From positions 2,046,001 to 2,110,000 of the forward strand of contig NZ_CP049863.1 of assembly GCF_011299575.1 (NCBI RefSeq): DNA of 64,000 nt. Direction: 5' to 3'. Source of the stretch: Leucobacter viscericola (GTDB taxonomy: Bacteria; Actinomycetota; Actinomycetes; Actinomycetales; Microbacteriaceae). Below the pieces are notes generated by a model. The model was not told where the DNA came from and did not search any database. It was given only the letters and a program-made list of their open reading frames with translations. The position numbers were made by a program, and so were the translations under genes. Below are positions 8,896-18,091 of the stretch, one piece after another (positions within the stretch are counted from its first letter, which is position 1; every line of letters starts with the position of its first letter).

Positions 8896-9236
8896 ACCGA
8901 TTTCAAAACTCCTGTTTTTGCAGCCACGATTGACGATTACGTGACCTGTAAAAAGCGAAAACGCCATGTTTTTGTGCGCTTCGCTTCGTATTCGGACTAC
9001 AACGCTGTTTTGCAGCGCTGTAGTTGTGGCAACTACCCAGACATTCCGGTGGAAGCACTGGGTGGGTTACCCAGAGTGGTGACAGCTGTTCACCAATGCT
9101 GGGGCGCAGCACTAAACGCCGCGTTTATTAGAGATGCGAGAAATCTCGAAATCTCTCTCCCGAACACAAAAGTTTTTTTGGAGTTCTGGCTGCGTAGATC
9201 AATTACCAGGCAGCAATGCGCCTCAAGGTCCGCCGA
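8896..9236. other. Intergenic leader region rich in inverted repeats
   Basis: No gene is seen. The stretch holds the ribosome binding site of the surface protein gene, two overlapping hairpins (8996-9024 and 9020-9036), CTGGGT/ACCCAG arms (9058-9074) and a TGGTGA/TCACCA palindrome centred on CAGCTG (9077-9095), then a T-run near 9174-9180. These probably form a structured 5' leader or binding sites for a regulator. No riboswitch class is recognised. Confidence 0.5.
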
Positions 9237-10175
9237 TCAGGCGGCGTCCAGAGGAAAAATCCCCGCCCAATCATCCTTCACGCTGACGCGGGTGAACCCC
9301 GACTCCCCCACCGCGGCGAGCGCATTCTCCGCACCCTTGTCGTAGGGCGGGTCGTCGCGAGTGTCGTCGTCGTGGTGCACGAGGAGGCTCAGGGATCGCG
9401 GGTGCTTCTGCACGAAGCGCAGCATGGGCAGATCGCCGTTTGAGTTGCCGCAGGCGAGAATCGGGCGCCTGCCGATGCGCGTCCAGATCCTGATTGGCTT
9501 TTCCGGGCCGTCGTCGAGAAACGAGAACGAGTTGGCGTAGCGCACGTCGTTTGTGTCGGCGTCGTACTCGAGTCCGTAGGCAGACCCGATGACCCGCTCG
9601 GGTGGGATCCCGTAGAAGTCTTGTGTCATGGGCCGCATGAAGTCGCGGTCGCCGCCCGACACGATGTAGTTGGTGAAGCCGTTCGCCTCGAGGTAGCCGA
9701 GAAGCTCCACCATGGGTGTGTAGACGGCCTGGGAGTAAGCACTGCCGCGCGTGAGGTGCTTTGCCTCGCGGTAGAACGTGGCGACAATCTCTTCGTACTC
9801 CCTGACGCTCATGCCCGCGGTCACGCTGATGATCGCGCCGACGAGCGTGTGCAAATCACTGTCGTCGCCCGCATAGTGCTTGTCGACGGCGCCACCGATC
9901 CAGTCGAGCTCTCCCGTCGCGACCGCCCTGTACGGCTGGTGTTCCGCGAGCTCCGGCTTGGTCTTGAGTTCTTCAGCCCACTGCTGCACGATGAAGTGGA
10001 GCTGGGTTGGCATGGGTTTTTCTGTCCACAGGGTGCCGTCATTGTCGAAGACGGCGATCCGCTCGGGTGCCGGTAGCGCGTCTGGGCCTGTGCTCACCGC
10101 CTCCACAAAGTCGATGATCGTCTGCCGTGTAGCGGTGTCTCGCCACGAAGGGAGAACCTGAGTGTTGTGTGCCAT
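9237..10175 (-). CDS. HAD-superfamily phosphatase (phosphoserine phosphatase-like)
   Basis: 312 residues. Motif I is DNDGT at residues 44-48 (nucleophile Asp44, acid/base Asp46), motif II is the Ser of SGGD near 173, and motif IV is GNSNGD at 243-248, so the catalytic set for Mg-dependent phosphate ester hydrolysis is complete. There is no signal peptide, so it should act in the cytoplasm. An AGGGGG-type ribosome binding site precedes the ATG. It is the last gene of a sulfatase / formylglycine-generating-enzyme / HAD operon (28-base gap to the FGE gene), which suggests a role in processing a sulfated or phosphorylated ester. The substrate cannot be read from sequence. Confidence 0.82.
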   Translation of the reverse strand: MAHNTQVLPSWRDTATRQTIIDFVEAVSTGPDALPAPERIAVFDNDGTLWTEKPMPTQLHFIVQQWAEELKTKPELAEHQPYRAVATGELDWIGGAVDKHYAGDDSDLHTLVGAIISVTAGMSVREYEEIVATFYREAKHLTRGSAYSQAVYTPMVELLGYLEANGFTNYIVSGGDRDFMRPMTQDFYGIPPERVIGSAYGLEYDADTNDVRYANSFSFLDDGPEKPIRIWTRIGRRPILACGNSNGDLPMLRFVQKHPRSLSLLVHHDDDTRDDPPYDKGAENALAAVGESGFTRVSVKDDWAGIFPLDAA

Positions 10176-10202
10176 GCGTCGCGACCCCCTATGTCGTTGA
10201 AC

Positions 10203-11141
10203 CTAGTCGGTGGCGACCCGAAAGCCGATGTGGCTCATTCCGGTGTCGACCATCTGTGCCCGCCGCGCGGCAGGCCTGTACCTCATGCAATAGCTGTCGG
10301 CGCACAAGAACGAGCCGCCCTTAACAACCTTGCGCGGCACCGCGAACTGCTCGGCAGCGTTGATGCTGCCCTCGCGCGTGCCACCCGTCGGGTTGGCCGG
10401 GGCGCAGCAACCGTGCGCGTCTTCGAAGCCGCTGTACCAGTCGGCCGTCCACTCCCAGACGTTACCGGCCATGTCGAACAGGCCGTAGCCGTTCGGGGGG
10501 AAGGATCCGACCGGCGCGGTGGATCCGTACCCTCGATTTGCCCGCCACGGAAACTCGCCGTGCCAGTAGTTTGCCAGCGACACACCCTCGGGTTCTCGCG
10601 AATCGCCCCAGGTGAACGGCGCACCGTCGATCCCCCCGCGCGCCGCGAACTCCCACTCAGCCTCCGTTGGCAACCGCGCCCCGACCCACTCTGCGTAGGC
10701 CTCGGCATCCTCGTAGGCCACGTGAACCACAGGGTGATCCGCCCGCTGCCCGATGGAGGATCCCCGACCGAACGGCCGCTTCCAGTTGGCCCCGGGCATC
10801 CACGCCCACCACTGGCTCAGGTGGCGGAGGTCGACGGGCCCCGGTGTTCCGGTGAAGACCATCGACCCCGCCTCGAGGTTCTCGGGTGGAGCGTCGGGAA
10901 ACTCGGCCGGATCCAGCGGCCGTTCGGCGACGGTTTTATATCCCGTCGCACGAACGAACGCAGCGTATTCACGATTGGTGACGGCGGTTGCGCTGATCCT
11001 GAACCCCGCCACGGAGGCACGGTGTGCCGGTGCCTCCTCGGGGTAGTGGTCGTTGGATCCCATCGTGAACTCGCCACCGGGCAGCGCAACGAAGCTGCTG
11101 ACGGCTCGATCGGCAAGGCTGCTTGAGCTCAGGCTAATCAC
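10203..11141 (-). CDS. Formylglycine-generating enzyme (sulfatase-activating, SUMF1 family)
   Basis: 312 residues. It carries the FGE-sulfatase fold landmarks: LPGGEFTMGS near the start, LPTEAEWEFAARGG around 158-170, the NVWEWTADWY block around 227-236, and the catalytic pair Cys280 and Cys285 in SFLCADSYCMRYR. These two cysteines bind copper and oxidise the cysteine of a CxAxR or CxPxR sulfatase motif to formylglycine. The partner sulfatase is encoded immediately upstream, overlapping by 8 bases. The GTG at 11141 sits directly on a GGAGGTGAT ribosome site, so the ribosome might instead use the in-frame CTG at 11132. Either start leaves the domain intact. Confidence 0.92.
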   Translation of the reverse strand: MISLSSSSLADRAVSSFVALPGGEFTMGSNDHYPEEAPAHRASVAGFRISATAVTNREYAAFVRATGYKTVAERPLDPAEFPDAPPENLEAGSMVFTGTPGPVDLRHLSQWWAWMPGANWKRPFGRGSSIGQRADHPVVHVAYEDAEAYAEWVGARLPTEAEWEFAARGGIDGAPFTWGDSREPEGVSLANYWHGEFPWRANRGYGSTAPVGSFPPNGYGLFDMAGNVWEWTADWYSGFEDAHGCCAPANPTGGTREGSINAAEQFAVPRKVVKGGSFLCADSYCMRYRPAARRAQMVDTGMSHIGFRVATD

Positions 11142-12675
11142 CTCCGTTAAGGAAAGCTTGAAGTTTCTCTACAGCTTGGTCGATGCTGAAGGTCGCGGCC
11201 TTCTGACGCGGCGGGAACTCCTCAAATGTTGCCAGGAACTGCGCGATCAGCGAGGTGGCAGCGAAGATGAGGTAGTCGTTTTCGAAGATCCAGTCGAAGT
11301 ACGTGTTCGACGTGGTGTCGGCCCGCTCGTAGGGATCCGTGCGCAGGTTGAAGAGCTTCGGCACGCGCAGCGGGATGAAGGGCTCCATCCACACCTGCAG
11401 TGTTCCCTGCACCCGCTGCTCCATGAAGACAACTTTCCAGTTGTCGAAGCGCAGCGCGAGTACGTCGCCGTCATCTGAGAAGTAGACGAGGCCCTTGCGC
11501 GGTGACTTCTCTTCCTTGCCCGTCAGGTAGGGAAGCATGTCGTAGCCGTCAATGTGCACCTTGTACGTGCGATCCCCGATGGTCTTGCCCTTTTTGAGCT
11601 CCTCGACAGTCTCGGTGTCACCGGCGGCAGCGAGGAAGGTGGGCAGCCAGTCGTGGTGCTGAATGATCTCGTTCGACACGACCCCCGCCTCGATGTGACC
11701 TGGCCAGCGGATCATCTCGGGGATGCGGAACGCACCCTCCCAATTGGTGTTCTTCTCGCTGCGGAACGGGGTCATGCCACCGTCGGGCCAGGTGTTCATG
11801 TGCGGCCCGTTGTCGGTCGAGTAAATGACGATCGTGTCTTCGGCGATGCCCAACTCGTCGAGCTGATCAAGAAGGGATCCGACGACCTTGTCGTGGTCGA
11901 TCATCGTGTCGTGATACTCAGACTGCCACCGCCCCGCCTGCCCAATACTCTCGGGCTTGGGGTGGGTGCGGAAGTGCATGTGGGTCGTGTTCATCCACAC
12001 GAAGAAGGGAGTGTCGTCGTCGACGGCTCGTCCAATGAAGTCTTGAGCGGCCTCGGCGAAGTCCTCGTCGATGGTCTCCATGCGCTTGCGGGTCAGCGGG
12101 CCCGTGTCTTCGATGCGCTGTTTGCCGCGGGGGCCGTACCGGCCGTCTACGGTGTCGTCGTAGGTGTCGGTTGCCCAGGCGTGGATCACCCCGCGTGGCC
12201 TTGCCCGCTTGTTGAACTCCGGGAACTCTTCCTCTGACGGCCAGTTAGCGGCCTCCGGCTCTTCCTCCGCGTTGAGGTGGTAGAGGTTGCCAAAGAACTC
12301 GTCAAAACCGTGGACCGTGGGTAGGAACTCGTTTTTGTCGCCCAGGTGGTTCTTGCCAAACTGCCCGGTGGCGTAGCCGTGCTCTTTGAGCAGCTCTGCA
12401 ATGGTCGGGTCCTCGGCACGCAGGCCAAGGTCCGCACCGGCGATCCCGACCTTGCTGAGTCCGGTGCGAAACACACTCTGGCCCGTAATGAATGAGGATC
12501 GGCCGGCCGTGCAGCTCTGCTCACCGTAGGAGTCGGTGAACCGCATCCCCTCTTCAGCGATGCGGTCGATGTTGGGGGTGCGATACCCCATGAGCCCGTC
12601 GCTGTAGCAACTCAGGTTGCTGATGCCGATGTCATCTCCCCAGATGACGAGAATGTTGGGCTTTCCTCCGGGCAT
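11134..12675 (-). CDS. Cysteine-type arylsulfatase
   Basis: 513 residues, alkaline-phosphatase-like fold. The N-terminal ILVIWGDDIG segment supplies the paired metal Asp residues (14-15), and SCTAGRSSFITG places the formylglycine precursor at Cys55. DNGPHMN in the middle contributes further metal ligands. The ATG at 12675 has a GAGGAG site 8 bases upstream and matches the family N-terminus; the longer frame from 12747 is not supported. No signal peptide is seen, so it likely acts in the cytoplasm on an imported sulfate ester. It is the first gene of the operon with its activating enzyme, so maturation is built into the unit. The substrate is unknown. Confidence 0.93.
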   Translation of the reverse strand: MPGGKPNILVIWGDDIGISNLSCYSDGLMGYRTPNIDRIAEEGMRFTDSYGEQSCTAGRSSFITGQSVFRTGLSKVGIAGADLGLRAEDPTIAELLKEHGYATGQFGKNHLGDKNEFLPTVHGFDEFFGNLYHLNAEEEPEAANWPSEEEFPEFNKRARPRGVIHAWATDTYDDTVDGRYGPRGKQRIEDTGPLTRKRMETIDEDFAEAAQDFIGRAVDDDTPFFVWMNTTHMHFRTHPKPESIGQAGRWQSEYHDTMIDHDKVVGSLLDQLDELGIAEDTIVIYSTDNGPHMNTWPDGGMTPFRSEKNTNWEGAFRIPEMIRWPGHIEAGVVSNEIIQHHDWLPTFLAAAGDTETVEELKKGKTIGDRTYKVHIDGYDMLPYLTGKEEKSPRKGLVYFSDDGDVLALRFDNWKVVFMEQRVQGTLQVWMEPFIPLRVPKLFNLRTDPYERADTTSNTYFDWIFENDYLIFAATSLIAQFLATFEEFPPRQKAATFSIDQAVEKLQAFLNGGD

Positions 12676-12803
12676 GTGATTCTCCTCAGGGCCATGTTCG
12701 CTGCGACAGAGCAACACGGTTTTGCGCTGCACTCGTAACAGAAGCATGCTCCGCTAAGGGGTGAGGTGACCACACCCAATGTGGGTGATATCGCGAAAGA
12801 GCA

Positions 12804-12833
12804 GAGGCGATGCGGTTCACACCGCATCGCCTC
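12804..12833 (-). terminator. Terminator of the second surface-protein gene
   Basis: A 13-base perfect stem (12804-12816 with 12821-12833) with a TCAC loop lies 13 bases beyond the stop at 12847 and is followed in the direction of transcription by TCTTTCG. It separates the surface protein from the sulfatase operon, whose start is about 130 bases further on. Confidence 0.75.
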
Positions 12834-12846
12834 CAGCCTTACTTAA

Positions 12847-15800
12847 TTATTGCGTTTGACTCTGCCGGCGACGACGGAGCACAAACAGGAGCGCACCGGA
12901 GAGCAGCAGGGCCGCTGCGAACACCCCGATTCCACCGAGTTGAGCACCGGTGACCACAAGCGAAGACGGCGAATCTATCCCGTCCGGGAAGGTGTTCGTT
13001 ACCTTGACCGTGTTTTTGCTGCCCGTTGCGTTGGCGATGATGCCGTCGGATGCACCACCGTGAGTGCTTCCGTCACTGTCGAGCACTGATACCTTCGCGT
13101 TCTTCGGCACGTTGACCTCTGTGGCCCGGCAGGTCACCCCCTCGGGAACAGTGATGGTGCGGCTCTCGCCAGCCTTCAGACTGAACTTCGCATCCGCGTC
13201 GGCGAGCGTGTAGCCGCCCTCCGAGGGCTTTCCATCTTTGTCTTTCTCGGCTTGGGTGCAGTTGAGAGTGAAGTCATATGCTCCACCCGTCCCATTTCCG
13301 AGCACCTTCTTCGACACCGTGATCTTTGCGTCCTTGAAGGTGTTCACAGCCGTAATCGTGAGCTGCTGTGGCGCCCCGGATTCACCCGAGGTCACCTCTG
13401 CTGCATGATCCCAAGTGCCAAAGTCAACCTTGGATTTGGCGGCACCTCCATCATCAACCTCTTCGCCGAAGCAACGCGCACCGAGCGGCAGCATTCGCGG
13501 CTTGTTGTCGGCTCCGACGAGGAACTTCGTTTGCCCGCCCTTGACCAGAACCATGCCCGAGTAAAGGGTTGACCTGATCTTCGTGTTGTCTGGGCCTGTC
13601 TCCTCGATTTGGCAGGTCGCCAAGATCTCAAACACCTTGTCTTTCGCAGCATTGACCGCGAGAGGATCACCGTCAAGCTTCTTCGAAATCATGATGCTCG
13701 CGGCGGAGTAGAAGTTTGTGAGAGAGGCGGTTGCTCCTCCCGACTTCTGTGCCTGGGCATCCCACGGTATGGTCACGCTGACGGGCGCTGCGGCATGATC
13801 CGCGTGGCCCGCATCAACCTCGGTTACCGTGCACGATGAGAAGGCGGGTATAGGCCCGATCTTCTCCGAAAGCAGCTGGCTGGCGCCGTTCACAGGAAGG
13901 TCAATCTCGAGCGGAGTATCGGCGCTCGGCTGATCGATTCCCGCGGGATGCAGGTTCACTGGCTCACCCTCGAAGGTGCAGAGCACCTCAAACTTCAGGG
14001 TGTCACTCGTCGCCATCGTGTCGACACCCGCACCCGTAAGAGATTTCAGAATCTGCAGATCCCCCACTGGGAGCAGGCCTGCGTCGATCGTGAGATCTTC
14101 AGCGTTCGCGTCGAGAACAACAGGATCCGAGATCCCCGATTGCGTATCCGCGTCTGAATCGAGTGCAGGATCTACGCCATCGGAGTGCTTCAGCGTGAAC
14201 TCGCTGCCGTCCGGTTTCGTGAACGTGATCACGTAGCCCGCAGCATCCGACGCGCGTAGGTCGTCAAAGGAGTACGTTCCATCGGAATCGGTTTGAGTGT
14301 CGACGGCGACCTGATTGCCCAGGTCATCGGTTCCCGCGAGGTGAACCGTCACACCTGATGCGGGCTGCTCAGGCGCACCATTGAAGTCATCCTGTGTTCC
14401 GTTTCGGTTGAAGTCCCACCACACGTAGTCGCCGACCCTCGACGAGACCGCGACCTCAGGGCGAACAATTGGACCGACCGGGTTTTCAAGGCCCGTGACG
14501 GACGCCATGGCGCTGTTCACGTAGGTGTCGTCAGCGCGGTTGCCCACGCCGACCATAACAATCTGGGCCTCGAGCACATCGCCCGAAAGGTAGTCACCAG
14601 GGCGCTGAACACGGATGGCTTTGACATCTGCTGCGCTTGCGGGACAGCTGTTCGCACCCGAAACTACGGTTCCGTTTGCGGGTGCATCACACCAGGTGGT
14701 TGCTCCCGCGGCACCATTCGACGCATCAGCCGGATTTGCTGAGACGTTCGCGTCCGCCGTGTACAGGATCCGGGTTTGTGGGCCGCCCTTCGTAACGTCT
14801 GCAGAAACGAACTCGAAGGTGCCGTTGTAGGAGGTTCCGGCGTACCCCTGCTTCGGCAACACGTCGATCACGTCGGGTGAAGATACACCCGACTGCTGTG
14901 AAGCCGGGAGGGTATTGGTCAGCCGCACCGCCCACTTATTGAGCTCGTTCGTAGCCTGGCCCGGTCGATTGACCTGCACAACAGGGGTCAACGCGATCTT
15001 CTCGAGCTTGATGCCGGCGATGTTCGAGATCTGAATCTGCGCCTGATCAGTACGCTGCGCCAGGGTCGAAGCATCGTCTTCCGCCCACACAACAACGGTA
15101 TTTGTGTAGACGCCGTCGGTTGCCGTCGGGGAAACCTCCGCCGACATGACGATCGGGTCAATTGCTGTATTTACCTCGTGCTTCGGAAACACCCAGCGAA
15201 TATAGGTCTCGCCCGCACCACACGCGGGACGCTGGGCATCACTCGGCGTAACCCCCTGCGAGACAACGGCAGGCACCATCGTTGCCGAGCTGTATGCCTG
15301 TGAGGCCGGTAGACAGTCCTCGACCCACACATCTTTCAGGATGCCCGGAGTGGACGCACCAGAAGTAAGCGATGGCGAAAGTTGATACTGCACCATATCG
15401 CCACCAGTCACCTGAGGAGGCGTCGAGGTGAATGCTCCGGAGTCGCCCTTACGCACTTTCTTGTCAATGCGTGCCTGTGCGTGAGCGACGATGAGACGGT
15501 CTCCGCCGTTGCCGCTGTGTGTGGCGGGGTCGTAGGCCGCGACGTTCCAGGCGGTTGGGTCGGCAAGCATCTGAGCAGGTGTCAGGTCCTTACCGAGCAT
15601 CATCTTCACCGCGCCGAAGTTCGGGACCACCGTTCCAGTAGCCATGCCGTTATCGGCCACTCGGAGTCCGATCGAAACAGCAAGATAGACGCCGTCTCCG
15701 AGAAGTGAACTATTCGAAACCGGCGCCGGCAAGTTCACAAAGGCGCGCACACGGGCGACGCCTGTGTAGGTGCCCTCTGCGGCCATGGCAGGATCGTTGC

Positions 15801-17871
15801 CGGGCACCGCCTGCGGTGAGTCGTACCACGGGCCTTGCGCATCACCACAGTCCTTGGCGGATGTCGCACCCGCGGGTGCGGCCGAATACTGGAACGTGAC
15901 GTTTGGCACCTCTGACTTCGAGGTCGCAACGAGGCTACCCGGAACATTGTCGTACCCCGATACCCAAACGGCTTGGCCCTCAGACGGAATCCGCTGCATC
16001 ATGCCCACGCTCCCCGACCCGGACACACCTGGGTTGTTCGTCGCCTGCAGGTTGAGCTTTGTGTTGTCCCAGGCGTCGCACCCGATAGCGCTCACATTGG
16101 TTGGGGCATCCGGTTTCGATCCCTTAAAGAACATCTGTGATGTGATGACCTGGGTCGGCGCGACGGTGATTCCGCCGCTCAGGAGTGTCGCACCACCCGG
16201 AGGGCCCTCTCCGAATACGGAGTTGGTGGGCGAGAATTCCCCCGAGCTCATATTGCCGGGAGCACCGGGCAGCCCCAAGAACTGCTTTCTGAAGCTGCCC
16301 GTGAGCTCGACAAGCGGAGTCGTTGTGCGGTAATCATTCCAGTTCACAGGCCCGGTGACACCGGCTGGCAACTTCGAGGCGGCGGGGCCAGGCTGACTTG
16401 CAGAGGTCTGCACGTCGGTTGCTGGCTCAAAGCCATGAATACTGAGGTTTGTGTAGGCGTTGTACGTTGGCAGCGTCCACGAGGTTTTTGCCGCATTGAC
16501 TGTGCCGAAATCACGAATAACAGCAACTGGCGTGTAGACAGTGAGGCCGAGAGATACGGCGTAGGCGGCATTTCCCGGAATCGCAGTACCAACAGGCCGA
16601 AGCGCCTCTGTCGGATAACTACGCAGGCTCATGTCGGCGCCAGAAATGGTCAGAGCGACCGGTTTTCCCGGCCCGGCCTGTGCGCCCGTCAACGTACCTG
16701 AATCTCGCACGGAGTTTACTGCCGTTCGCGCGAAGCCGCTGTCTTGCGAGCCGCCAATCTTGCTTCCCGGCTGCGAGTATCCGCTGTAGTTGTAGGTCAC
16801 GCGCGAGCCATACTTATCGAGATCCGCATTGATTGCTGCCAGGGATGCGGCGCTGAGACCTGGATACATGGCCTTCGGCGAAAGATCGTCAGTGAACGTG
16901 ATGTCTCCCACCGCGGGCATCGCGCCCTTGCCACCAGCTGGCGCAGACAACTCCACGGAGTAGATCGTTTGCTTACAAGTGATTGTGTCGTCCCAGGGGC
17001 ACTGCGTATTGATGGGACCGTACGCGTATCCGCTGTTTTCGCCCAGTACGATGCTGTTCTTCGAGATGTCCCACTTCAGCCGAGAGGAAGCCTTAACTGA
17101 GGGCAGGGGCGAGGTTGCGGGGACCGGCTCATCAATTCCATCAGCCGCTACGTTCGCAGCAACCACTTGAAGAGCCTGACCCTGGTGTGCGAGGTTCAGC
17201 ACCTTCGCGGTGAACTGCACCCTGTCTGTTGCAACCGAACGATTTCCCATGTTGCAGGTCAGCGTCTGCTGGCTCAGCTCATCAATCGAGGTCGCCGACA
17301 GTGGCAGCGCGGGACTTCCCGCGTCTGCCGGAACCAGAGACGAGCCTGTCGCCTGGCAGTACCCGGGAACGACGGTTAGTTCCATGCCTTTTGGCAGTGT
17401 CACGGACCAGGTGAGGTTGTCTGCAGCATTGTCGGCGACGACATACTCCACCTCATACGTGACAGTGTCATTCACTCGAACGATGCCGTTGTTCGGCCCC
17501 GAGTCGTTTCCGGCGTTGCTATCTGCGTCCCAAGTAGGGGTTCCATCGGAGGCAATACGCACCTGCATTGCGAGGGTGGGCAGGCCCGCGGAAGCTGCAT
17601 TCAACTTCACCCCGGAGTCGTCAGCATCGGCGCTTGGCTTCGTCGCGCTGACGGAGTCATCGGCAGTGCCATCACCGGACGGGTCGGCGTCACTCGTTGC
17701 ATTTGGCGTCGGGGCTGGCTGTGTTGCGTCAACAGCAAGTGACGCGGAGGTTGGCCCGACCGTGAGAGCCATAGCGACGACGACCGTTAGCGCGCTCAGA
17801 CGCCTCCAAGCACTCCGATTCCTACTGTCGTCGGAGCCCTGGGAGCTCCGCCTCTTGTTTCGAACGCTCAT
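12847..17871 (-). CDS. Large cell-wall-anchored surface protein with SdrD-like B domain and LVVTG signal
   Basis: About 1674 residues. The ATG at 17871 follows AGAGGAAG by 8 bases, which beats the in-frame GTG at 17893-17895. A basic N-terminus leads into a signal peptide ending near TSASLA (about residue 47). The middle is a DUF11-like beta-rich region. At about 14.1-14.5 kb is an SdrD B-like domain (VGDYVWWDFNRNGTQDD), a calcium-binding fold with carboxypeptidase-like topology. Near the C-terminus are three tandem DUF5979-type domains beginning LQILKSL, IMISKKL and ITVSKKV. The end has LVVTG, a hydrophobic helix and an RRRRQ tail. This resembles a stalk-like adhesin; ligand unknown. A terminator follows. 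Confidence 0.84.
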   Translation of the reverse strand: MSVRNKRRSSQGSDDSRNRSAWRRLSALTVVVAMALTVGPTSASLAVDATQPAPTPNATSDADPSGDGTADDSVSATKPSADADDSGVKLNAASAGLPTLAMQVRIASDGTPTWDADSNAGNDSGPNNGIVRVNDTVTYEVEYVVADNAADNLTWSVTLPKGMELTVVPGYCQATGSSLVPADAGSPALPLSATSIDELSQQTLTCNMGNRSVATDRVQFTAKVLNLAHQGQALQVVAANVAADGIDEPVPATSPLPSVKASSRLKWDISKNSIVLGENSGYAYGPINTQCPWDDTITCKQTIYSVELSAPAGGKGAMPAVGDITFTDDLSPKAMYPGLSAASLAAINADLDKYGSRVTYNYSGYSQPGSKIGGSQDSGFARTAVNSVRDSGTLTGAQAGPGKPVALTISGADMSLRSYPTEALRPVGTAIPGNAAYAVSLGLTVYTPVAVIRDFGTVNAAKTSWTLPTYNAYTNLSIHGFEPATDVQTSASQPGPAASKLPAGVTGPVNWNDYRTTTPLVELTGSFRKQFLGLPGAPGNMSSGEFSPTNSVFGEGPPGGATLLSGGITVAPTQVITSQMFFKGSKPDAPTNVSAIGCDAWDNTKLNLQATNNPGVSGSGSVGMMQRIPSEGQAVWVSGYDNVPGSLVATSKSEVPNVTFQYSAAPAGATSAKDCGDAQGPWYDSPQAVPGNDPAMAAEGTYTGVARVRAFVNLPAPVSNSSLLGDGVYLAVSIGLRVADNGMATGTVVPNFGAVKMMLGKDLTPAQMLADPTAWNVAAYDPATHSGNGGDRLIVAHAQARIDKKVRKGDSGAFTSTPPQVTGGDMVQYQLSPSLTSGASTPGILKDVWVEDCLPASQAYSSATMVPAVVSQGVTPSDAQRPACGAGETYIRWVFPKHEVNTAIDPIVMSAEVSPTATDGVYTNTVVVWAEDDASTLAQRTDQAQIQISNIAGIKLEKIALTPVVQVNRPGQATNELNKWAVRLTNTLPASQQSGVSSPDVIDVLPKQGYAGTSYNGTFEFVSADVTKGGPQTRILYTADANVSANPADASNGAAGATTWCDAPANGTVVSGANSCPASAADVKAIRVQRPGDYLSGDVLEAQIVMVGVGNRADDTYVNSAMASVTGLENPVGPIVRPEVAVSSRVGDYVWWDFNRNGTQDDFNGAPEQPASGVTVHLAGTDDLGNQVAVDTQTDSDGTYSFDDLRASDAAGYVITFTKPDGSEFTLKHSDGVDPALDSDADTQSGISDPVVLDANAEDLTIDAGLLPVGDLQILKSLTGAGVDTMATSDTLKFEVLCTFEGEPVNLHPAGIDQPSADTPLEIDLPVNGASQLLSEKIGPIPAFSSCTVTEVDAGHADHAAAPVSVTIPWDAQAQKSGGATASLTNFYSAASIMISKKLDGDPLAVNAAKDKVFEILATCQIEETGPDNTKIRSTLYSGMVLVKGGQTKFLVGADNKPRMLPLGARCFGEEVDDGGAAKSKVDFGTWDHAAEVTSGESGAPQQLTITAVNTFKDAKITVSKKVLGNGTGGAYDFTLNCTQAEKDKDGKPSEGGYTLADADAKFSLKAGESRTITVPEGVTCRATEVNVPKNAKVSVLDSDGSTHGGASDGIIANATGSKNTVKVTNTFPDGIDSPSSLVVTGAQLGGIGVFAAALLLSGALLFVLRRRRQSQTQ

Positions 17872-18091
17872 CTGAATGACTTCCTCTTTCCGCACTCACA
17901 CAACGGATACCTTTGGCGCAAAAACGACGCCTCAATGTAAAGAAGGGCCTTGGCGGCAGGATGTGACGAGAAAATTCAGAATTTCGAAGTTATTTTAGGA
18001 TCGGCCGCAGGAATCATGCGGTTTCACCCGGCAAGCAATGGGCCCGCAAAGACACGGGGCTGCTCATTGAGCCGCGAGGTGGCACGCGCGT

